Source: Pandoraea norimbergensis (lineage in GTDB: Bacteria > Pseudomonadota > Gammaproteobacteria > Burkholderiales > Burkholderiaceae). Taken from it: a stretch of 64,000 nt of DNA. The stretch lies in the NCBI RefSeq assembly GCF_001465545.3, contig NZ_CP013480.3, positions 4,216,001-4,280,000 of the forward strand, written 5' to 3'. This document shows positions 16,626 through 27,546 of the stretch, piece after piece (position 1 is the stretch's first letter; the number at the start of each line of letters is the position of its first letter). Both the position numbers and the translations under genes were made by a program. Under the pieces are notes generated by a model that was not told where the DNA came from, ran no database searches, and saw only the letters and a list, made by a program, of their open reading frames with translations.

Positions 16626-18319
16626 ACGCTCCCGACGCATTCACCTTGCCGCCGACCGCCACGCGCGCGGCACAACTGCGCGCCATGCTGCGCAGCAATC
16701 AACTCGAATTCCTGATGGAAGCCCACAACGGCTTGTCCGCACGCATCGTGCGCGAGGCAGGCTTCAAGGGCATCTGGGCCTCGGGTCTCGCGATCTCCGC
16801 CCAGTTCGGCGTGCGCGACAACAACGAAGCCAGCTGGACGCAAGTTGTCGACAACCTCGAATTCATGGCCGATGCCAGCGATCTGCCGATCCTGCTCGAC
16901 GGCGACACCGGCTACGGCAACTTCAACAACATGCGTCGTCTCGTGCGCAAGCTCGAACAACGCGGCGTGGCCGGCGTGTGCATTGAAGACAAGGTCTTCC
17001 CGAAGACCAACAGCTTCATCGGCGGCGAGCGCCAGCCGCTCGCCGACATGGACGAGTTCTGCGGCAAGATCAAGGCCGGCAAGGATTCGCAGGCCGACGA
17101 CGATTTCTCGATCGTGGCGCGTGTCGAAGCGCTGATCGCCGGCTGGGGCATGGAAGAAGCCCTGCGCCGCGCCGAGGCTTATCGTCTGGCCGGTGCCGAC
17201 GCCATCCTGATTCACAGCAAGCTCAAGCGTGCCGACGAGATCGTGCAATTCGCCCGCGAGTGGGATAACCGCTGCCCGCTGGTGATCGTGCCGACCAAGT
17301 ACTACAGCACGCCGACCGACGTGTTCCGCGAAGCCGGCATCAGCGTCGTGATCTGGGCGAACCATCTGATTCGCTCGGCCACGTCGGCCATGCAGGCCGT
17401 GGCTGCCGAGATTCATCGCAACGAGACGCTCATCAACGTCGAAGACCGCATCGCAACCGTCGACGAGATCTTCCGTCTGCAAGACGCCGACGAGTACACC
17501 GAAGCCGAAGACCGCTATCTGTCCGCCGCCAACGCCCCGCGCTCGGCCATCGTGCTCGCCGCGAGCCGTGGCAAGAACCTCGAGAGCGTGACCACGGACC
17601 GTCCGAAGGTCATGCTGCCGGTCGCCGGCAAGCCGCTGCTGCGCTGGCTGGTGGACGGCTTCAAGAAGCAGAACGTGAACGACATCACGGTCGTCGGCGG
17701 CTACCGTGCCGACGCGATCGACACGGCCGGTATCACGCTGGCGATCAACGAACGCTTTGCCGAGACCGGTGAACTGGCCTCGCTCGCCCGTGTTGGCGAT
17801 GCGTTCGCTCACGACACCGTCATCTCGTATGGCGACCTGCTGTTCCGCAGCTACATCGTGCGCGATCTGGTCGAGAGCGACGCCGACATCACGGTGGTGG
17901 TTGACTCCACCGCCGCCACGACGGCCAACGCCAGCGTGCGCGACTTCGCGTACTGCTCGTCCGGCGACGATCGCGGCCTGTTCGGCCAGCAAGTGCTGCT
18001 CGAGAAGATCAGCGGCGACGCGACGGATGCCGGGCGCACGCCGAACGGCCGCTGGATCGGTCTGCTGGGCGTGCGTGGCGAAGGCCGCGCGCAAGTGCAA
18101 CGCGTGTTCACGACGCTTCAGGCCCGCGCCGATTTCGACCAGCTTGGCGTGCCCGACCTGATCAACGCATTGGTTGCCGATGGCGCGAAGATCGACGTGC
18201 AGTACGTGCACGGCCACTGGCGCGGCGTGAACGACATGGAAGAATTCCGCCGTGCGGCAGACTTCGCCCATGGTCAGACGCCGTTCAGCGGTGCCGATAC
18301 GGAGACGCAAGGTGATTGA
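16622..18319 (+). CDS. aepX: Phosphoenolpyruvate mutase fused to a nucleotidyltransferase domain
   Basis: This 565-residue bifunctional protein has PEP mutase at about residues 1-300, which makes the C-P bond by converting PEP to phosphonopyruvate. The diagnostic motif EDK-x5-NS is at 122-131 ([10 protein letters not shown]), and the Mg-binding loop is [10 protein letters not shown]. Residues about 305-540 form a second NTP-transferase domain ([11 protein letters not shown], then [14 protein letters not shown]). In that domain the usual GxGxR signature is changed to SRGKNL, while the downstream PKxMLP and acidic residues remain. PepM fused to a cytidylyltransferase is known in phosphonate clusters. 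The operon therefore has two such domains. Confidence 0.93.
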   Translation: MNAPDAFTLPPTATRAAQLRAMLRSNQLEFLMEAHNGLSARIVREAGFKGIWASGLAISAQFGVRDNNEASWTQVVDNLEFMADASDLPILLDGDTGYGNFNNMRRLVRKLEQRGVAGVCIEDKVFPKTNSFIGGERQPLADMDEFCGKIKAGKDSQADDDFSIVARVEALIAGWGMEEALRRAEAYRLAGADAILIHSKLKRADEIVQFAREWDNRCPLVIVPTKYYSTPTDVFREAGISVVIWANHLIRSATSAMQAVAAEIHRNETLINVEDRIATVDEIFRLQDADEYTEAEDRYLSAANAPRSAIVLAASRGKNLESVTTDRPKVMLPVAGKPLLRWLVDGFKKQNVNDITVVGGYRADAIDTAGITLAINERFAETGELASLARVGDAFAHDTVISYGDLLFRSYIVRDLVESDADITVVVDSTAATTANASVRDFAYCSSGDDRGLFGQQVLLEKISGDATDAGRTPNGRWIGLLGVRGEGRAQVQRVFTTLQARADFDQLGVPDLINALVADGAKIDVQYVHGHWRGVNDMEEFRRAADFAHGQTPFSGADTETQGD

Positions 18320-19490
18320 AGCGGGTCAGTTCGTCGAAGCCGCGCGCAAGCACGGCTTCACGTGGTACACCGGCGTGCCGTGCTCGTTTCTCACGCCGTT
18401 CATCAACTACGTGCTGCAAGACCCGACGCTGCATTACCTGTCGGCGGCCAACGAGGGCGATGCGGTCGCCATCGCGGCGGGCGCAACTCTCGGTGAAGGC
18501 CGTGGTGCGCGCGCCGTGACGATGATGCAGAACTCGGGCCTCGGCAACGCCGTGAGCCCGCTCACGTCGCTCACGTGGACGTTCCGTCTGCCGCAGTTGC
18601 TGATCGTGACGTGGCGTGGCCAGCCCGGTATCACCGATGAGCCGCAGCATGCGCTCATGGGCCCGATCACGCCGGCCATGCTCGACCTCATGGAAGTGCC
18701 GTGGGAACTGTTCCCGACCGAGCCGGAAGCGATTGCCCCGGCGCTGGAGCGAGCCGTGCGTCACATGGACGAAACGGGCCGCCCCTACGCCCTCGTGATG
18801 CAAAAGGGCAGCGTGGCCTCGTTCCCGCTGCAACCCACGGAACGCCCGACGCGCCCCGCGCAGCCGGCGCCAGCGTCGCTCGTGCGCGGCGTCGCACCGG
18901 CCGACCTGCCGACGCGCCGCGATGCGCTGGAGCGGGTCATCGCCCATACGCCGCTCGACGGCACCGTGGTGCTCGCCTCGACCGGTTTTTGCGGACGCGA
19001 ACTCTACGCGCTCGATGACCGGGCCAACCAGTTGTACATGGTCGGCTCGATGGGCTGCGTCACCACGCTCGCCCTCGGGCTGGCGCTCGCCCGCCCCGAT
19101 CTGCGCGTGGTTGCGGTCGACGGCGACGGTGCCGCATTGATGCGCATGGGTGCGTTCGCTACGCTGGGGGCTTATGGCCCGTCGAATCTGGTGCATCTGC
19201 TGCTGGATAACGCGTCGCACGACTCGACCGGCACGCAGGCCACGGTCTCGCCGACGGTGTCGTTCGCCGGTGTGGCTGCCGCCAGCGGCTATGCACTCGC
19301 ATTGGAAGGCGATACGCTCGACGTCATCGAACAATTGTTCGACGGCCGTTCTGCGAGCCTTTCCGACGGCCCACGCTTTGCCTGCCTGACCACGCGCCCC
19401 GGCACGCCCGATGGCCTGCCGCGTCCGAAGGTCACGCCGGAAGCCGTCAAGTCGCGTCTGATGGACCACATCGCTCAAGCCCGCGCCTGA
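18312..19490 (+). CDS. aepY: Phosphonopyruvate decarboxylase
   Basis: This 392-residue thiamine-diphosphate enzyme removes CO2 from phosphonopyruvate to give phosphonoacetaldehyde, pulling the unfavourable mutase step forward. The N-terminal domain has [14 protein letters not shown] and [14 protein letters not shown], which places the catalytic Glu. The TPP-binding motif [10 protein letters not shown]...LLDN is in the C-terminal domain. I start at GTG 18312, six bases after GGAGA, overlapping the pepM stop by eight bases; an upstream in-frame start lies inside pepM. Confidence 0.93.
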   Translation: MIEAGQFVEAARKHGFTWYTGVPCSFLTPFINYVLQDPTLHYLSAANEGDAVAIAAGATLGEGRGARAVTMMQNSGLGNAVSPLTSLTWTFRLPQLLIVTWRGQPGITDEPQHALMGPITPAMLDLMEVPWELFPTEPEAIAPALERAVRHMDETGRPYALVMQKGSVASFPLQPTERPTRPAQPAPASLVRGVAPADLPTRRDALERVIAHTPLDGTVVLASTGFCGRELYALDDRANQLYMVGSMGCVTTLALGLALARPDLRVVAVDGDGAALMRMGAFATLGAYGPSNLVHLLLDNASHDSTGTQATVSPTVSFAGVAAASGYALALEGDTLDVIEQLFDGRSASLSDGPRFACLTTRPGTPDGLPRPKVTPEAVKSRLMDHIAQARA

Positions 19491-19530
19491 GCGTTCCCCC
19501 TATAACAATATCCGCCGAGGAAGCTTCGCC

Positions 19531-20604
19531 ATGCTGTTACTGAACCCGGGCCCCGTTACCCTGACCGAGCGTGTCCGCAAGAGCCTGCTGCAACCCGATC
19601 TGTGCCACCGCGAGCCCGAGTTCTTCGACTTGCAGGACGAAGCCCGCGCGCGCCTGACGGCCGTCTACGGTCTGGACCCGGCGGTGTGGACGCCGGTGCT
19701 GATGACCGGTTCGGGCACGGCAGCGGTTGAGAGCATGACGGCGGGTCTCGTGCCCGAAGGCGGTCGACTGCTGATCGTGGAGAACGGTGTGTACGGCGAG
19801 CGCATTTCGCAAATCGCCAAGCAGTACCGCATCGATCACGACGTCATCCATTTCGAATGGATGCAGGCGCCGGATCTGGCACAGATCGTCAACAAGCTGG
19901 ACACCGCCGGTGACCGTCCGTACACCAACGTGGCGATCATCCACCACGAGACGACCACGGGCCGCCTGAACGATTTGGGCGGCATTGCGCGCGCCTGCCG
20001 CGAGCGTGGCATCGACCTGCTGGTCGACGGCGTGAGCAGCTTTGCCGCCGAAGCCATCGATTTCAACGACTCCGGCATCGTGGCCGTTGCCGCCACCGCG
20101 AACAAATGCGTGCACGGTGTGCCGGGCGTGTCGTTCGTGATGGTGCGCAAGGATGCGCTCGCCAAGGCATTCAGCCGCACGTATTACCTCGACATCGCCC
20201 GACTGGCCAAACTGCAAGCCGAGCGCAACACGCCGTTCACGCCGTCCGTGCATGCGTACTACGCGCTGGTCGAAGCGTTGCGCGAACTTGACGAAGCCGG
20301 TGGCTGGCAGAAGCGCCACGCCCACTACGGCGCACTCGCCGAGCAGGCTCGTGCCGGACTCGCCGCGCTGGGCATGGATGCCGTGCTGCCGCCGAACGAA
20401 TCGTCGGTCGTGCTGCGCGCCTACAAGCTGCCGGCGGGCGTGGATTATCCGCGTCTGCACGACTGGCTCAAGGCCGACGGCTTTGTGATCTACGCAGGCC
20501 AAGGCGGCCTGTCGAAAGAACTGTTCCGTATCTCGACGATGGGCAACCTCACGTCGGCCGACATCGATCGCCTGCTGGCGTCGTTCGCCCGGTTAGTGAA
20601 GTAA
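19531..20604 (+). CDS. phnW: 2-aminoethylphosphonate--pyruvate transaminase-type enzyme
   Basis: This 357-residue PLP enzyme of the class V fold begins [14 protein letters not shown], the family hallmark. The PLP lysine is K192 in ATANKCVHG, and it has [10 protein letters not shown] and [19 protein letters not shown] at the active site. Next to pepM and ppd it runs in the biosynthetic direction, aminating phosphonoacetaldehyde to AEP; no phnX hydrolase gene is present to suggest degradation. GAGGAAG precedes the start. Confidence 0.92.
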   Translation: MLLLNPGPVTLTERVRKSLLQPDLCHREPEFFDLQDEARARLTAVYGLDPAVWTPVLMTGSGTAAVESMTAGLVPEGGRLLIVENGVYGERISQIAKQYRIDHDVIHFEWMQAPDLAQIVNKLDTAGDRPYTNVAIIHHETTTGRLNDLGGIARACRERGIDLLVDGVSSFAAEAIDFNDSGIVAVAATANKCVHGVPGVSFVMVRKDALAKAFSRTYYLDIARLAKLQAERNTPFTPSVHAYYALVEALRELDEAGGWQKRHAHYGALAEQARAGLAALGMDAVLPPNESSVVLRAYKLPAGVDYPRLHDWLKADGFVIYAGQGGLSKELFRISTMGNLTSADIDRLLASFARLVK

Positions 20605-20626
20605 GCGCGGGGACGGACGTTCAGCC

Positions 20627-22543
20627 ATGGCCGATCTGCTAGCCACCCTCCGCTCCCCTGCCGACATGCGCGCGCTCTCGCGCGCCGACCTGCGCCGTCT
20701 GGCCGATGAACTGCGCGCCTGCGTGCTCGACAGCGTGTCGCGCACCGGCGGGCATCTGTCGTCGAACCTCGGCACGGTCGAACTGACGATTGCGCTGCAT
20801 TACGTGTTCGACACGCCCAACGATCGCATCGTGTGGGACGTGGGCCACCAGACGTATCCGCACAAGATCCTCACCGGACGCCGCGAGGCGATGCCCACGC
20901 TGCGTCAGTGGCAGGGCTTGTCGGGCTTTCCGAAGCGCGACGAATCGCCGTACGACACGTTCGGCACGGCCCATTCGAGCACGTCGATTTCTGCCGCGCT
21001 CGGCATGGCGCTCGCCAGCAAGGTCAAGGGCGAGAAGCGTCACGCGATTGCCGTGATCGGCGACGGTGCCATGACCGCTGGCGAAGCGTTCGAGGCCTTG
21101 AACAACGCCGGTGTGTACGACGACCTGCCGTTTCTCGTCGTGCTCAACGACAACGATATGTCGATCTCGCCGCCGGTGGGCGCGCTCAACCAGTACCTCA
21201 CGCGACTGATGTCGGGCCAGTTCTACTCGGCCGGCAAGGAAAGCGTGCGTAACCTGCTGCGCAATGCCCCGGCACCGATGCGCGAGTTCGCGCACAAGCT
21301 CGAAGAACATGCCAAGGCGATCGTGTCGCCGACCGGCACGATGTTCGAAGAGTTCGGTTTCAACTATCTGGGCCCGATCGACGGTCACGATCTCGATGCG
21401 CTGATTCCCGCGCTTGAGAACATCAAGGCGCTCAAGGGGCCGCAATTCCTGCACGTGGTGACACGCAAGGGTCGCGGCTACAAGCTCGCCGAGGCCGATC
21501 CGGTGCTCTATCACGGACCAGGCAAGTTCAATCCGAGCGAAGGCATTCGCCCGGCAGCGCTCGGCACGGCCGCGCCGAAAACCTACACGCAGGTGTTTGG
21601 CGAATGGCTTTGCGACGCCGCAGCGGCCGATTCACGCGTTGTCGGCATTACGCCGGCCATGCGCGAAGGGTCGGGACTGGTGGAGTTCGAGAAGCGCTTT
21701 CCGGAGCGCTACTACGACGTGGGTATCGCCGAACAGCACGCGGTGACGTTTGCGGGCGGGCTCGCCACCGAGGGGCTCAAGCCGGTCGTCGCGATTTATT
21801 CGACGTTCCTGCAACGCGGCTACGATCAGGTGATTCACGACGTGGCGCTGCAAAACCTGCCGGTCGTGTTCGCCATCGATCGCGGCGGTCTGGTTGGTGC
21901 TGACGGCGCCACGCATGCCGGTGCCTACGACATCGCGTTCCTGCGTTGCATCCCGAACATGGTCGTGATGACCCCGGCCGATGAGAACGAGTGCCGCCAG
22001 TTGTTGCAGACGGCACTCGGCATCGACGGCCCTAGCGCCGTGCGCTATCCGCGTGGCACGGGGCCCGGTGTAGCACTGGAAACCGGTCTTTCGACGCTGC
22101 CCGTGGGCCGCGCCCAAGTGCGCCGTCAAAGCGCCGCCCCGGCGGGCCGCCGTGTGGCGTTGCTGGCGTTCGGTCCGATGGTGGCGCTGGCCGAGCAGGT
22201 GGCCGGCGAGTTCGACGCGAGCGTGGTGAACATGCGATTCGTGAAGCCGCTCGACACGGCCACCGTGCTGGCAATGGCCCGAACGCACGATCTCGTCGTC
22301 ACGCTGGAGGAAGGTGCCGTCATGGGCGGTGCAGGCTCGGCGTGCATCGAAGCGCTCAATGCGAACGGCGTGCAAGTGCCGGTGCTGCAACTGGGACTGC
22401 CCGACAAGTACATCGATCAGGGCACCCCAGCACAGCAACTGGCGTCGGTCGGTCTTGATGCTGCGGGCATTGCGGCATCGATTCGCCGTGCCCTCACCGA
22501 GCGTCTTGGCGGCAAGGTCGAAGCGGTGCCTTCGTCGCAATAA
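20627..22543 (+). CDS. dxs: 1-deoxy-D-xylulose-5-phosphate synthase
   Basis: This 638-residue TPP enzyme joins pyruvate and glyceraldehyde 3-phosphate, the first step of the MEP isoprenoid pathway. It has the complete family pattern: [56 protein letters not shown] and [18 protein letters not shown]. It starts 22 bases after the transaminase stop, so it is the last gene of the phosphonate operon. It also faces the hopanoid cluster, which consumes large amounts of isoprenoid precursor. No ispA or xseB, its common neighbours in relatives, is present here. Confidence 0.95.
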   Translation: MADLLATLRSPADMRALSRADLRRLADELRACVLDSVSRTGGHLSSNLGTVELTIALHYVFDTPNDRIVWDVGHQTYPHKILTGRREAMPTLRQWQGLSGFPKRDESPYDTFGTAHSSTSISAALGMALASKVKGEKRHAIAVIGDGAMTAGEAFEALNNAGVYDDLPFLVVLNDNDMSISPPVGALNQYLTRLMSGQFYSAGKESVRNLLRNAPAPMREFAHKLEEHAKAIVSPTGTMFEEFGFNYLGPIDGHDLDALIPALENIKALKGPQFLHVVTRKGRGYKLAEADPVLYHGPGKFNPSEGIRPAALGTAAPKTYTQVFGEWLCDAAAADSRVVGITPAMREGSGLVEFEKRFPERYYDVGIAEQHAVTFAGGLATEGLKPVVAIYSTFLQRGYDQVIHDVALQNLPVVFAIDRGGLVGADGATHAGAYDIAFLRCIPNMVVMTPADENECRQLLQTALGIDGPSAVRYPRGTGPGVALETGLSTLPVGRAQVRRQSAAPAGRRVALLAFGPMVALAEQVAGEFDASVVNMRFVKPLDTATVLAMARTHDLVVTLEEGAVMGGAGSACIEALNANGVQVPVLQLGLPDKYIDQGTPAQQLASVGLDAAGIAASIRRALTERLGGKVEAVPSSQ

Positions 22544-22573
22544 ATCGGCGAAAAGTCTCCCGGCACCTGCGGG

Positions 22574-22609
22574 AATGCAAAACGGCACCTTGCGGTGCCG
22601 TTTTGCATT
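22574..22609. terminator. Bidirectional terminator between dxs and hpnN
   Basis: AATGCAAAACGGCACC (22574-22589) pairs perfectly with GGTGCCGTTTTGCATT (22594-22609) around TTGC. A and T runs within the stem allow use in both directions between the two convergent genes. Confidence 0.92.
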
Positions 22610-22669
22610 GTGCCTTTGGGTTTGCGGTGTCGTATCAGACCCGTCGTCAGCGTCGGGTCCGACTCGGCC

Positions 22670-25297
22670 TCAGACCTTGCCCGGCGTCTTCGCCGCCGCC
22701 TTCTCACGCGGCTTGCCCATCAGCACCGGCTGGAAGAACACTGCGCCGATCAGCGTGCACACGAGCGAGAGCGCCAACAGCTTGCCCATGCTCGACGTGC
22801 CCGGGTGATGCGACAGCCAGAGACTGCCAAACGCGATGCCCGTGGTTGCCGCCGACAGCACGACAGCCTGCGTCAGACTCGACGCGAGCAGGCGCGTCTG
22901 CCCGTGACGCCACGCGATCACGTAGTAGATCTTGAACGCCACGCCCACGCCCAACAGCAGCGGCAGCGCGATGATGTTCGCGAAGTTCAGCGGCAACCCG
23001 ATCAACACAGTAATCTCGAGCGTCACGGCCGCCGACACCAGCAGCGGCACGAGCGTGCGCAGCACGTCGCCGAAGTTACGCAGTGCGAGCCACAGCAGCA
23101 CCGTGATCGACAGCAGCGCCCAGATACCCGCTTCGATGAACGAGCGGATGATCGTATCCGCCGAGCGCAGGATCGAAATCGGACCGCCCACGGCGTCCGG
23201 TGTCGTTGCCAGCACGGCGGCACTGAACTTGCGCAGCATCGCGTCGTCGCTCGGGTCGGCGCCCTTTGCTACCCGCGGCGAAATGTTCACGAGTGCGCGT
23301 CCGTCGGCGGCGACCCATTGGGCCACGATGTCCTTCGGCAGCGATTCGCGCGTGACTGTCTGCGGTTGCAGCGCATCGCGCAACTGGCCGAGGGCGAGCT
23401 TGAGCGGCCCGGCAATCGCACGGTCTGCACGGTCACGCAGCGCGGCGTCGCCCGCAGCAAGCTTGCGCAGTGCGGCGGCAAGTCGTTGCGCTTCCTTCGC
23501 GCCCTCACCCGGGTGATCGAGCGCAGCGTCTTCCAACTGCCCTGCGGCCGTCTTGAGGGACGACACACGCGCGGCGTCTGCCACTGGCGGCAGCGGTGTT
23601 TGCGAGAGCGTCGGCAGCAGCGACGTCGCTGCTGCACCGATCAGGGCGAGCTTCGCCGGCTGCTCGGCCGGCATGAAGGTCGTGAGCGTGACCACACGGC
23701 CGATCTCCGGCACCGCACGTAACTTGGTGGCCTCGGCATCGGCGGCGTCGAGATTGGCGGCGAGCAACTGCACGTCGTTCACCCCGGCCTCCGGCGAATT
23801 GGCGAGATCGAGCAGCGTCGCCATCGACTCCGTATGCGGGTCTTTCAGGTGCAACGGGTTGAAATCGAAATGCAGATGCGCGAGCAACGGCAACCCAGCG
23901 ACCACGAGCGCCAACGTGCCGTACAGCAGCGGGTTACGGTATTTGTCGGTGAAATCGTCGACCCGGCCCAGACTGCGAAAGCCCGGCGGGCTCGCTTCGC
24001 CACTCGGCTTGAACACGCTGATTAGCGCGGGCAGCAGCGTAATCGCCGACGGGAAGGCCACGCACAAAATGCCCACGCCCGCGATCAGGCCCAGTTCCGA
24101 TACGCCACGATAGTCCGTGGGCAGGAACGAGAAAAAGCTTGCAGCGGTGGCCGCCGCGGCCAGCGACAACGGCATGGCGATGGCCTTGCCGGCACCGGCG
24201 AGCGCCCCTTGCAGCGCGCCTTCGTCGTTGCCCAGGCGATGCCGCTCTTCGCGATAGCGCACACCGAACTGAATCCCGAAGTCCACGCCGATACCGACGA
24301 ACAGCACCGCAAACGCGACCGAAATCATGTTGAGTGCGCCCACCATCATCAGGCCCAGCGCAAACGTGATGGCCAGACCGGCGAGCAGGGTGATGAACAC
24401 CGCGACGATCATCTTGCCCGAGCGCACCGCGAGCCACAGCACCACCAGCACGGCCAGCAGTGTGATCACCGCGTTAGGGCCGGCGTCCTGACGCACCGAC
24501 GCAAACTCCTCATCGGAGAGCGGGCGCGGGCCCGTCAGGCGCACCGTCGCGCCATAGCGTTCTTCGAGCTTCAGATCGGCTGCCGCTGCGCGAATGCGCG
24601 ACGCTGCATTGGCACCCGCTTCAAGTGCCGCGTAGTCGAGTACCGGCTGCACTTCGACATAGCTGCGTGCCACGGTATCGGGCGCGACCAGCGCACGCCA
24701 CGACATGGCAGCCGGCTTACCGGCCAGCACCGCTTCGGTCGTATCGGCGGCATTGCCCAGCAGACGCGCCATTTCCGGCAGCTTGACCTGACCGGTGAGC
24801 AACGGCGTCTGCAACGTGACGGAAAGCAGATTCGACAGCCCGGTCAGACTCGGGTCCTGAGCGAGCCGGTTGAGCAGCGGCTTGGCATCGCCCAGCTTGC
24901 TGGTGAGGCTCTTCACATCGTCAACGGACGCGAACAGCAGCGCATTGTGGGCAAAGAACTCACCCGCGCCCGGGCGGCTCACCGCACGGAAGACATCTTT
25001 TTCGTTGGCGAGCTTCTCCGCCAGTTCGGCGGCAGCGCGATCGGCGAATTCGATAGCGGGCGCCTGCACGACGGCCAGCGTGACGTCAGCCTTCTGCGGG
25101 AAAGCACGGTCGATCTCGCGGCCACGCTCGGCGGCGGGCGTGTTGGAGTCGATCAGGCTGGAGACATCGGTGTTGATCGCGAAGTGCTTGGCGACGTACA
25201 CGCAACTGGCCACTGTCAGCAGCAGCGAGGCGAAGATGACTGGGTACGCGTGCTTCGCCGAAAAACGGACGATGCGCACGACGAGCGAAGTCAGCAT
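22670..25297 (-). CDS. hpnN: Hopanoid transporter HpnN (RND superfamily)
   Basis: This 875-residue inner-membrane protein of the MmpL-like RND family moves hopanoids to the outer membrane. It has an N-terminal helix, a large periplasmic domain (about residues 40-270), a helix bundle with the SSD-like segment [20 protein letters not shown], a second periplasmic domain and a second helix bundle ending with [20 protein letters not shown]. It is divergent from hpnM, whose product is thought to work in the same transport process. Confidence 0.92.
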   Translation of the reverse strand: MLTSLVVRIVRFSAKHAYPVIFASLLLTVASCVYVAKHFAINTDVSSLIDSNTPAAERGREIDRAFPQKADVTLAVVQAPAIEFADRAAAELAEKLANEKDVFRAVSRPGAGEFFAHNALLFASVDDVKSLTSKLGDAKPLLNRLAQDPSLTGLSNLLSVTLQTPLLTGQVKLPEMARLLGNAADTTEAVLAGKPAAMSWRALVAPDTVARSYVEVQPVLDYAALEAGANAASRIRAAAADLKLEERYGATVRLTGPRPLSDEEFASVRQDAGPNAVITLLAVLVVLWLAVRSGKMIVAVFITLLAGLAITFALGLMMVGALNMISVAFAVLFVGIGVDFGIQFGVRYREERHRLGNDEGALQGALAGAGKAIAMPLSLAAAATAASFFSFLPTDYRGVSELGLIAGVGILCVAFPSAITLLPALISVFKPSGEASPPGFRSLGRVDDFTDKYRNPLLYGTLALVVAGLPLLAHLHFDFNPLHLKDPHTESMATLLDLANSPEAGVNDVQLLAANLDAADAEATKLRAVPEIGRVVTLTTFMPAEQPAKLALIGAAATSLLPTLSQTPLPPVADAARVSSLKTAAGQLEDAALDHPGEGAKEAQRLAAALRKLAAGDAALRDRADRAIAGPLKLALGQLRDALQPQTVTRESLPKDIVAQWVAADGRALVNISPRVAKGADPSDDAMLRKFSAAVLATTPDAVGGPISILRSADTIIRSFIEAGIWALLSITVLLWLALRNFGDVLRTLVPLLVSAAVTLEITVLIGLPLNFANIIALPLLLGVGVAFKIYYVIAWRHGQTRLLASSLTQAVVLSAATTGIAFGSLWLSHHPGTSSMGKLLALSLVCTLIGAVFFQPVLMGKPREKAAAKTPGKV

Positions 25298-25578
25298 GTA
25301 GCGGTTCCGGAAGAGAAATGCAAAACGAATGGAAAGGCAACCGCGCCGGCCATCCCGTCATCCCCCGCCTGCGCCCCACTTATCACGCCATTTAGGCATA
25401 AGCGATTGAGACATCAGGTAAATTTTGCGGGACGCGTCGGGAACCAATCGGCGATAAAGACCGTCGATCTGGCCATTGAAACGGTGAATTTACAAAATCG
25501 AAGCAGTATACAGGGCCTCGTGCACTACACTACGGCCTACCCGATTTAAACCAACGAAGAGAAGCTGGGTTCCTACGT

Positions 25579-26226
25579 ATGAAGAAATTTCTGGTGACGG
25601 CAATGGCCGCGGCCACCATGGCCCTTTCAACCGTTTCATCGGGCGTCTGGGCACAGACGAACAGCGCCAATCCCAACGACATGGTGAAAACCGCCGTCGA
25701 GACGGTCGTCAAGGCAGCCAAGGCTGACCCGGCCGCACGCGATGGCGATATTGCCGCCACGGCCAAAGTGGTCGAGCGCGACTTCCTGCCCTACACCGAC
25801 TTCCGCCGTACCACGCGCTACGCCGTCGGCCCGAAGGCCTTCGACGCCGCCACGCCGGCCCAACAGCAGCAGGTCTTCGAGCAGTTCCAGCAATTGCTGG
25901 TGAACACCTACGCCCTGCAACTCTCGCAGGTGCGTGGCTCGCAGCTCTCGTTCAAGTACGATCCGGCCAAGGTTTCGGCGGGCAGCACCGACGCGGTCGT
26001 AGGTGCGCAGGTCAACGGCACCGGCGACACGCTGGCGGTGGCCTATCGTCTGGGCAAGACCGACAAGGGCTGGAAAATCTACGACATCAACATGATGGGC
26101 GAGAACGTGGCCGACGCGTGGCTCATCCAGTTGTACCAGCCGCAGTTCAAGGCCCGCCTTGCCAATGGCGGCATGGACAGCCTGATCGCGTATCTGCGCG
26201 AAAAGAACGAACGTTTCGGCAAGTAA
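25579..26226 (+). CDS. hpnM: HpnM, MlaC/Ttg2D-like periplasmic lipid-binding protein
   Basis: This 215-residue exported protein has a signal peptide MKKFLVTAMAAATMALSTVSSGVWA. The remainder matches the MlaC/toluene-tolerance Ttg2 fold (ERDFLPYTDFRRTTRYAVG, VAYRLGKTDKGWKIYDINMMG). In hopanoid clusters it is named HpnM and is thought to shuttle hopanoids or phospholipid through the periplasm, in partnership with HpnN, which is divergent from it here. Confidence 0.9.
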   Translation: MKKFLVTAMAAATMALSTVSSGVWAQTNSANPNDMVKTAVETVVKAAKADPAARDGDIAATAKVVERDFLPYTDFRRTTRYAVGPKAFDAATPAQQQQVFEQFQQLLVNTYALQLSQVRGSQLSFKYDPAKVSAGSTDAVVGAQVNGTGDTLAVAYRLGKTDKGWKIYDINMMGENVADAWLIQLYQPQFKARLANGGMDSLIAYLREKNERFGK

Positions 26227-26563
26227 AAAGCAAGGGTCCGGCACGGGATGTCTGACCCGCCACTCTCCTCGCAGGGACTTTGTACCGATTGGCCACCCGA
26301 TCGGCGCGAATTCGGCCCAGATCGGCGCCGATTCGTCAATCTTTATGTAACAAGTGCTGGCTGTTCCCCACAGGGGGTCGCCAGCAATAATTGGCGGCGG
26401 CGGTTACAATCGTCTCTTGTCAAACGACCGGACGGCGGTCCCCCCGCGGGCATGCTCGACGAGCCATCGAAAATGGCGCGGAGAGTCCCATGAGGCCAAT
26501 GTAATAACGACATGGACTCCCCGATTAAACCGCCATCCCGGCCGACCTGAGCCGGAGAGCTGA
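26227..26563. other. Intergenic region upstream of ispH
   Basis: This 337-base gap contains no supported gene. It holds a near-repeat of GATCGGCGC (around 26298-26330) and a possible -10 TACAAT (26405-26410) reading toward ispH. GGAG at 26554-26557 is the ispH ribosome site. Confidence 0.45.
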
Positions 26564-27523
26564 ATGCAAGTCATCCTTGCCCAACCCCGCGGGTTTTGTG
26601 CGGGTGTCATACGTGCCATCGAGATCGTCGAACGTGCCCTTGAAAAATATGGCGCGCCGGTCTACGTGCGCCATGAGATCGTCCACAACAAACATGTGGT
26701 CGATTCTCTCAAGGCCAAAGGCGCGCGCTTTATCGCCGAGCTTTCCGAAGCCCCGGCGGGTGCGGTCACCATTTTCAGCGCTCATGGCGTTGCCCGCGTT
26801 GTCGAGCAGGAAGCGCAGATTCGTGGTTTGAAAGTGTTGAACGCGACCTGTCCGCTCGTCACTAAAGTGCACATCCAGGGCAAGAACTACGTTTCCGCCG
26901 GACGCGAAGTCATCCTGATCGGTCACGCCGGTCACCCGGAAGTCGAAGGCACGATGGGCCAGATCGACGGCCCGGTGCATCTGGTGCAAACCGAAGCCGA
27001 CGTGGATCTGCTGCCGTTGCCGGTGAACACGCCGGTGTCCTACGTGACGCAGACCACCCTGTCGGTCGATGAGACTCGCGGTATCATTGCTGCACTGCAA
27101 CGACGCTTCACCAATATCGTCGGGCCGAATACCAAAGACATTTGCTACGCCACACAAAACCGCCAGACCGCCGTGCGCGAGCTGTGCGAGCGCGTGGACG
27201 TGCTGCTGGTGGTCGGTGCGACGAACAGCTCGAACTCGAACCGCCTGCGCGAAATCGGCTCGGAAATGGGGTTGCCCAGCTACCTCGTGGCCGACGGCTC
27301 GGAAGTGAACCCTGAATGGGTTCGCGGCCAGGCCCGCATCGGTATCACTGCCGGGGCGTCCGCGCCCGAGCGCATGGTCGAAGACGTGATCGACGCGCTG
27401 CGCCGCATCGACACCGTCGAAGTGACTCTCATGGACGGCATCGAGGAAACCATCCAATTCCGCTTGCCGTCGGAATTGACCAAAGACGAGCCGGTCGCCG
27501 CGCAACACGCGGTCGCTGGCTAA
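26564..27523 (+). CDS. ispH: 4-hydroxy-3-methylbut-2-enyl diphosphate reductase
   Basis: This 319-residue iron-sulphur enzyme performs the final step of the MEP pathway, giving IPP and DMAPP. The three cluster cysteines are at C12 (PRGFCAGV), C96 (NATCPLV) and C194 (DICYATQ), in the expected positions. It precedes hpnH by 23 bases, so it is the isoprenoid-supply gene of the hopanoid operon. Burkholderiales usually have a second ispH elsewhere. Confidence 0.95.
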   Translation: MQVILAQPRGFCAGVIRAIEIVERALEKYGAPVYVRHEIVHNKHVVDSLKAKGARFIAELSEAPAGAVTIFSAHGVARVVEQEAQIRGLKVLNATCPLVTKVHIQGKNYVSAGREVILIGHAGHPEVEGTMGQIDGPVHLVQTEADVDLLPLPVNTPVSYVTQTTLSVDETRGIIAALQRRFTNIVGPNTKDICYATQNRQTAVRELCERVDVLLVVGATNSSNSNRLREIGSEMGLPSYLVADGSEVNPEWVRGQARIGITAGASAPERMVEDVIDALRRIDTVEVTLMDGIEETIQFRLPSELTKDEPVAAQHAVAG

Positions 27524-27546
27524 CGCAACACGAACAGGAGCCGAAC

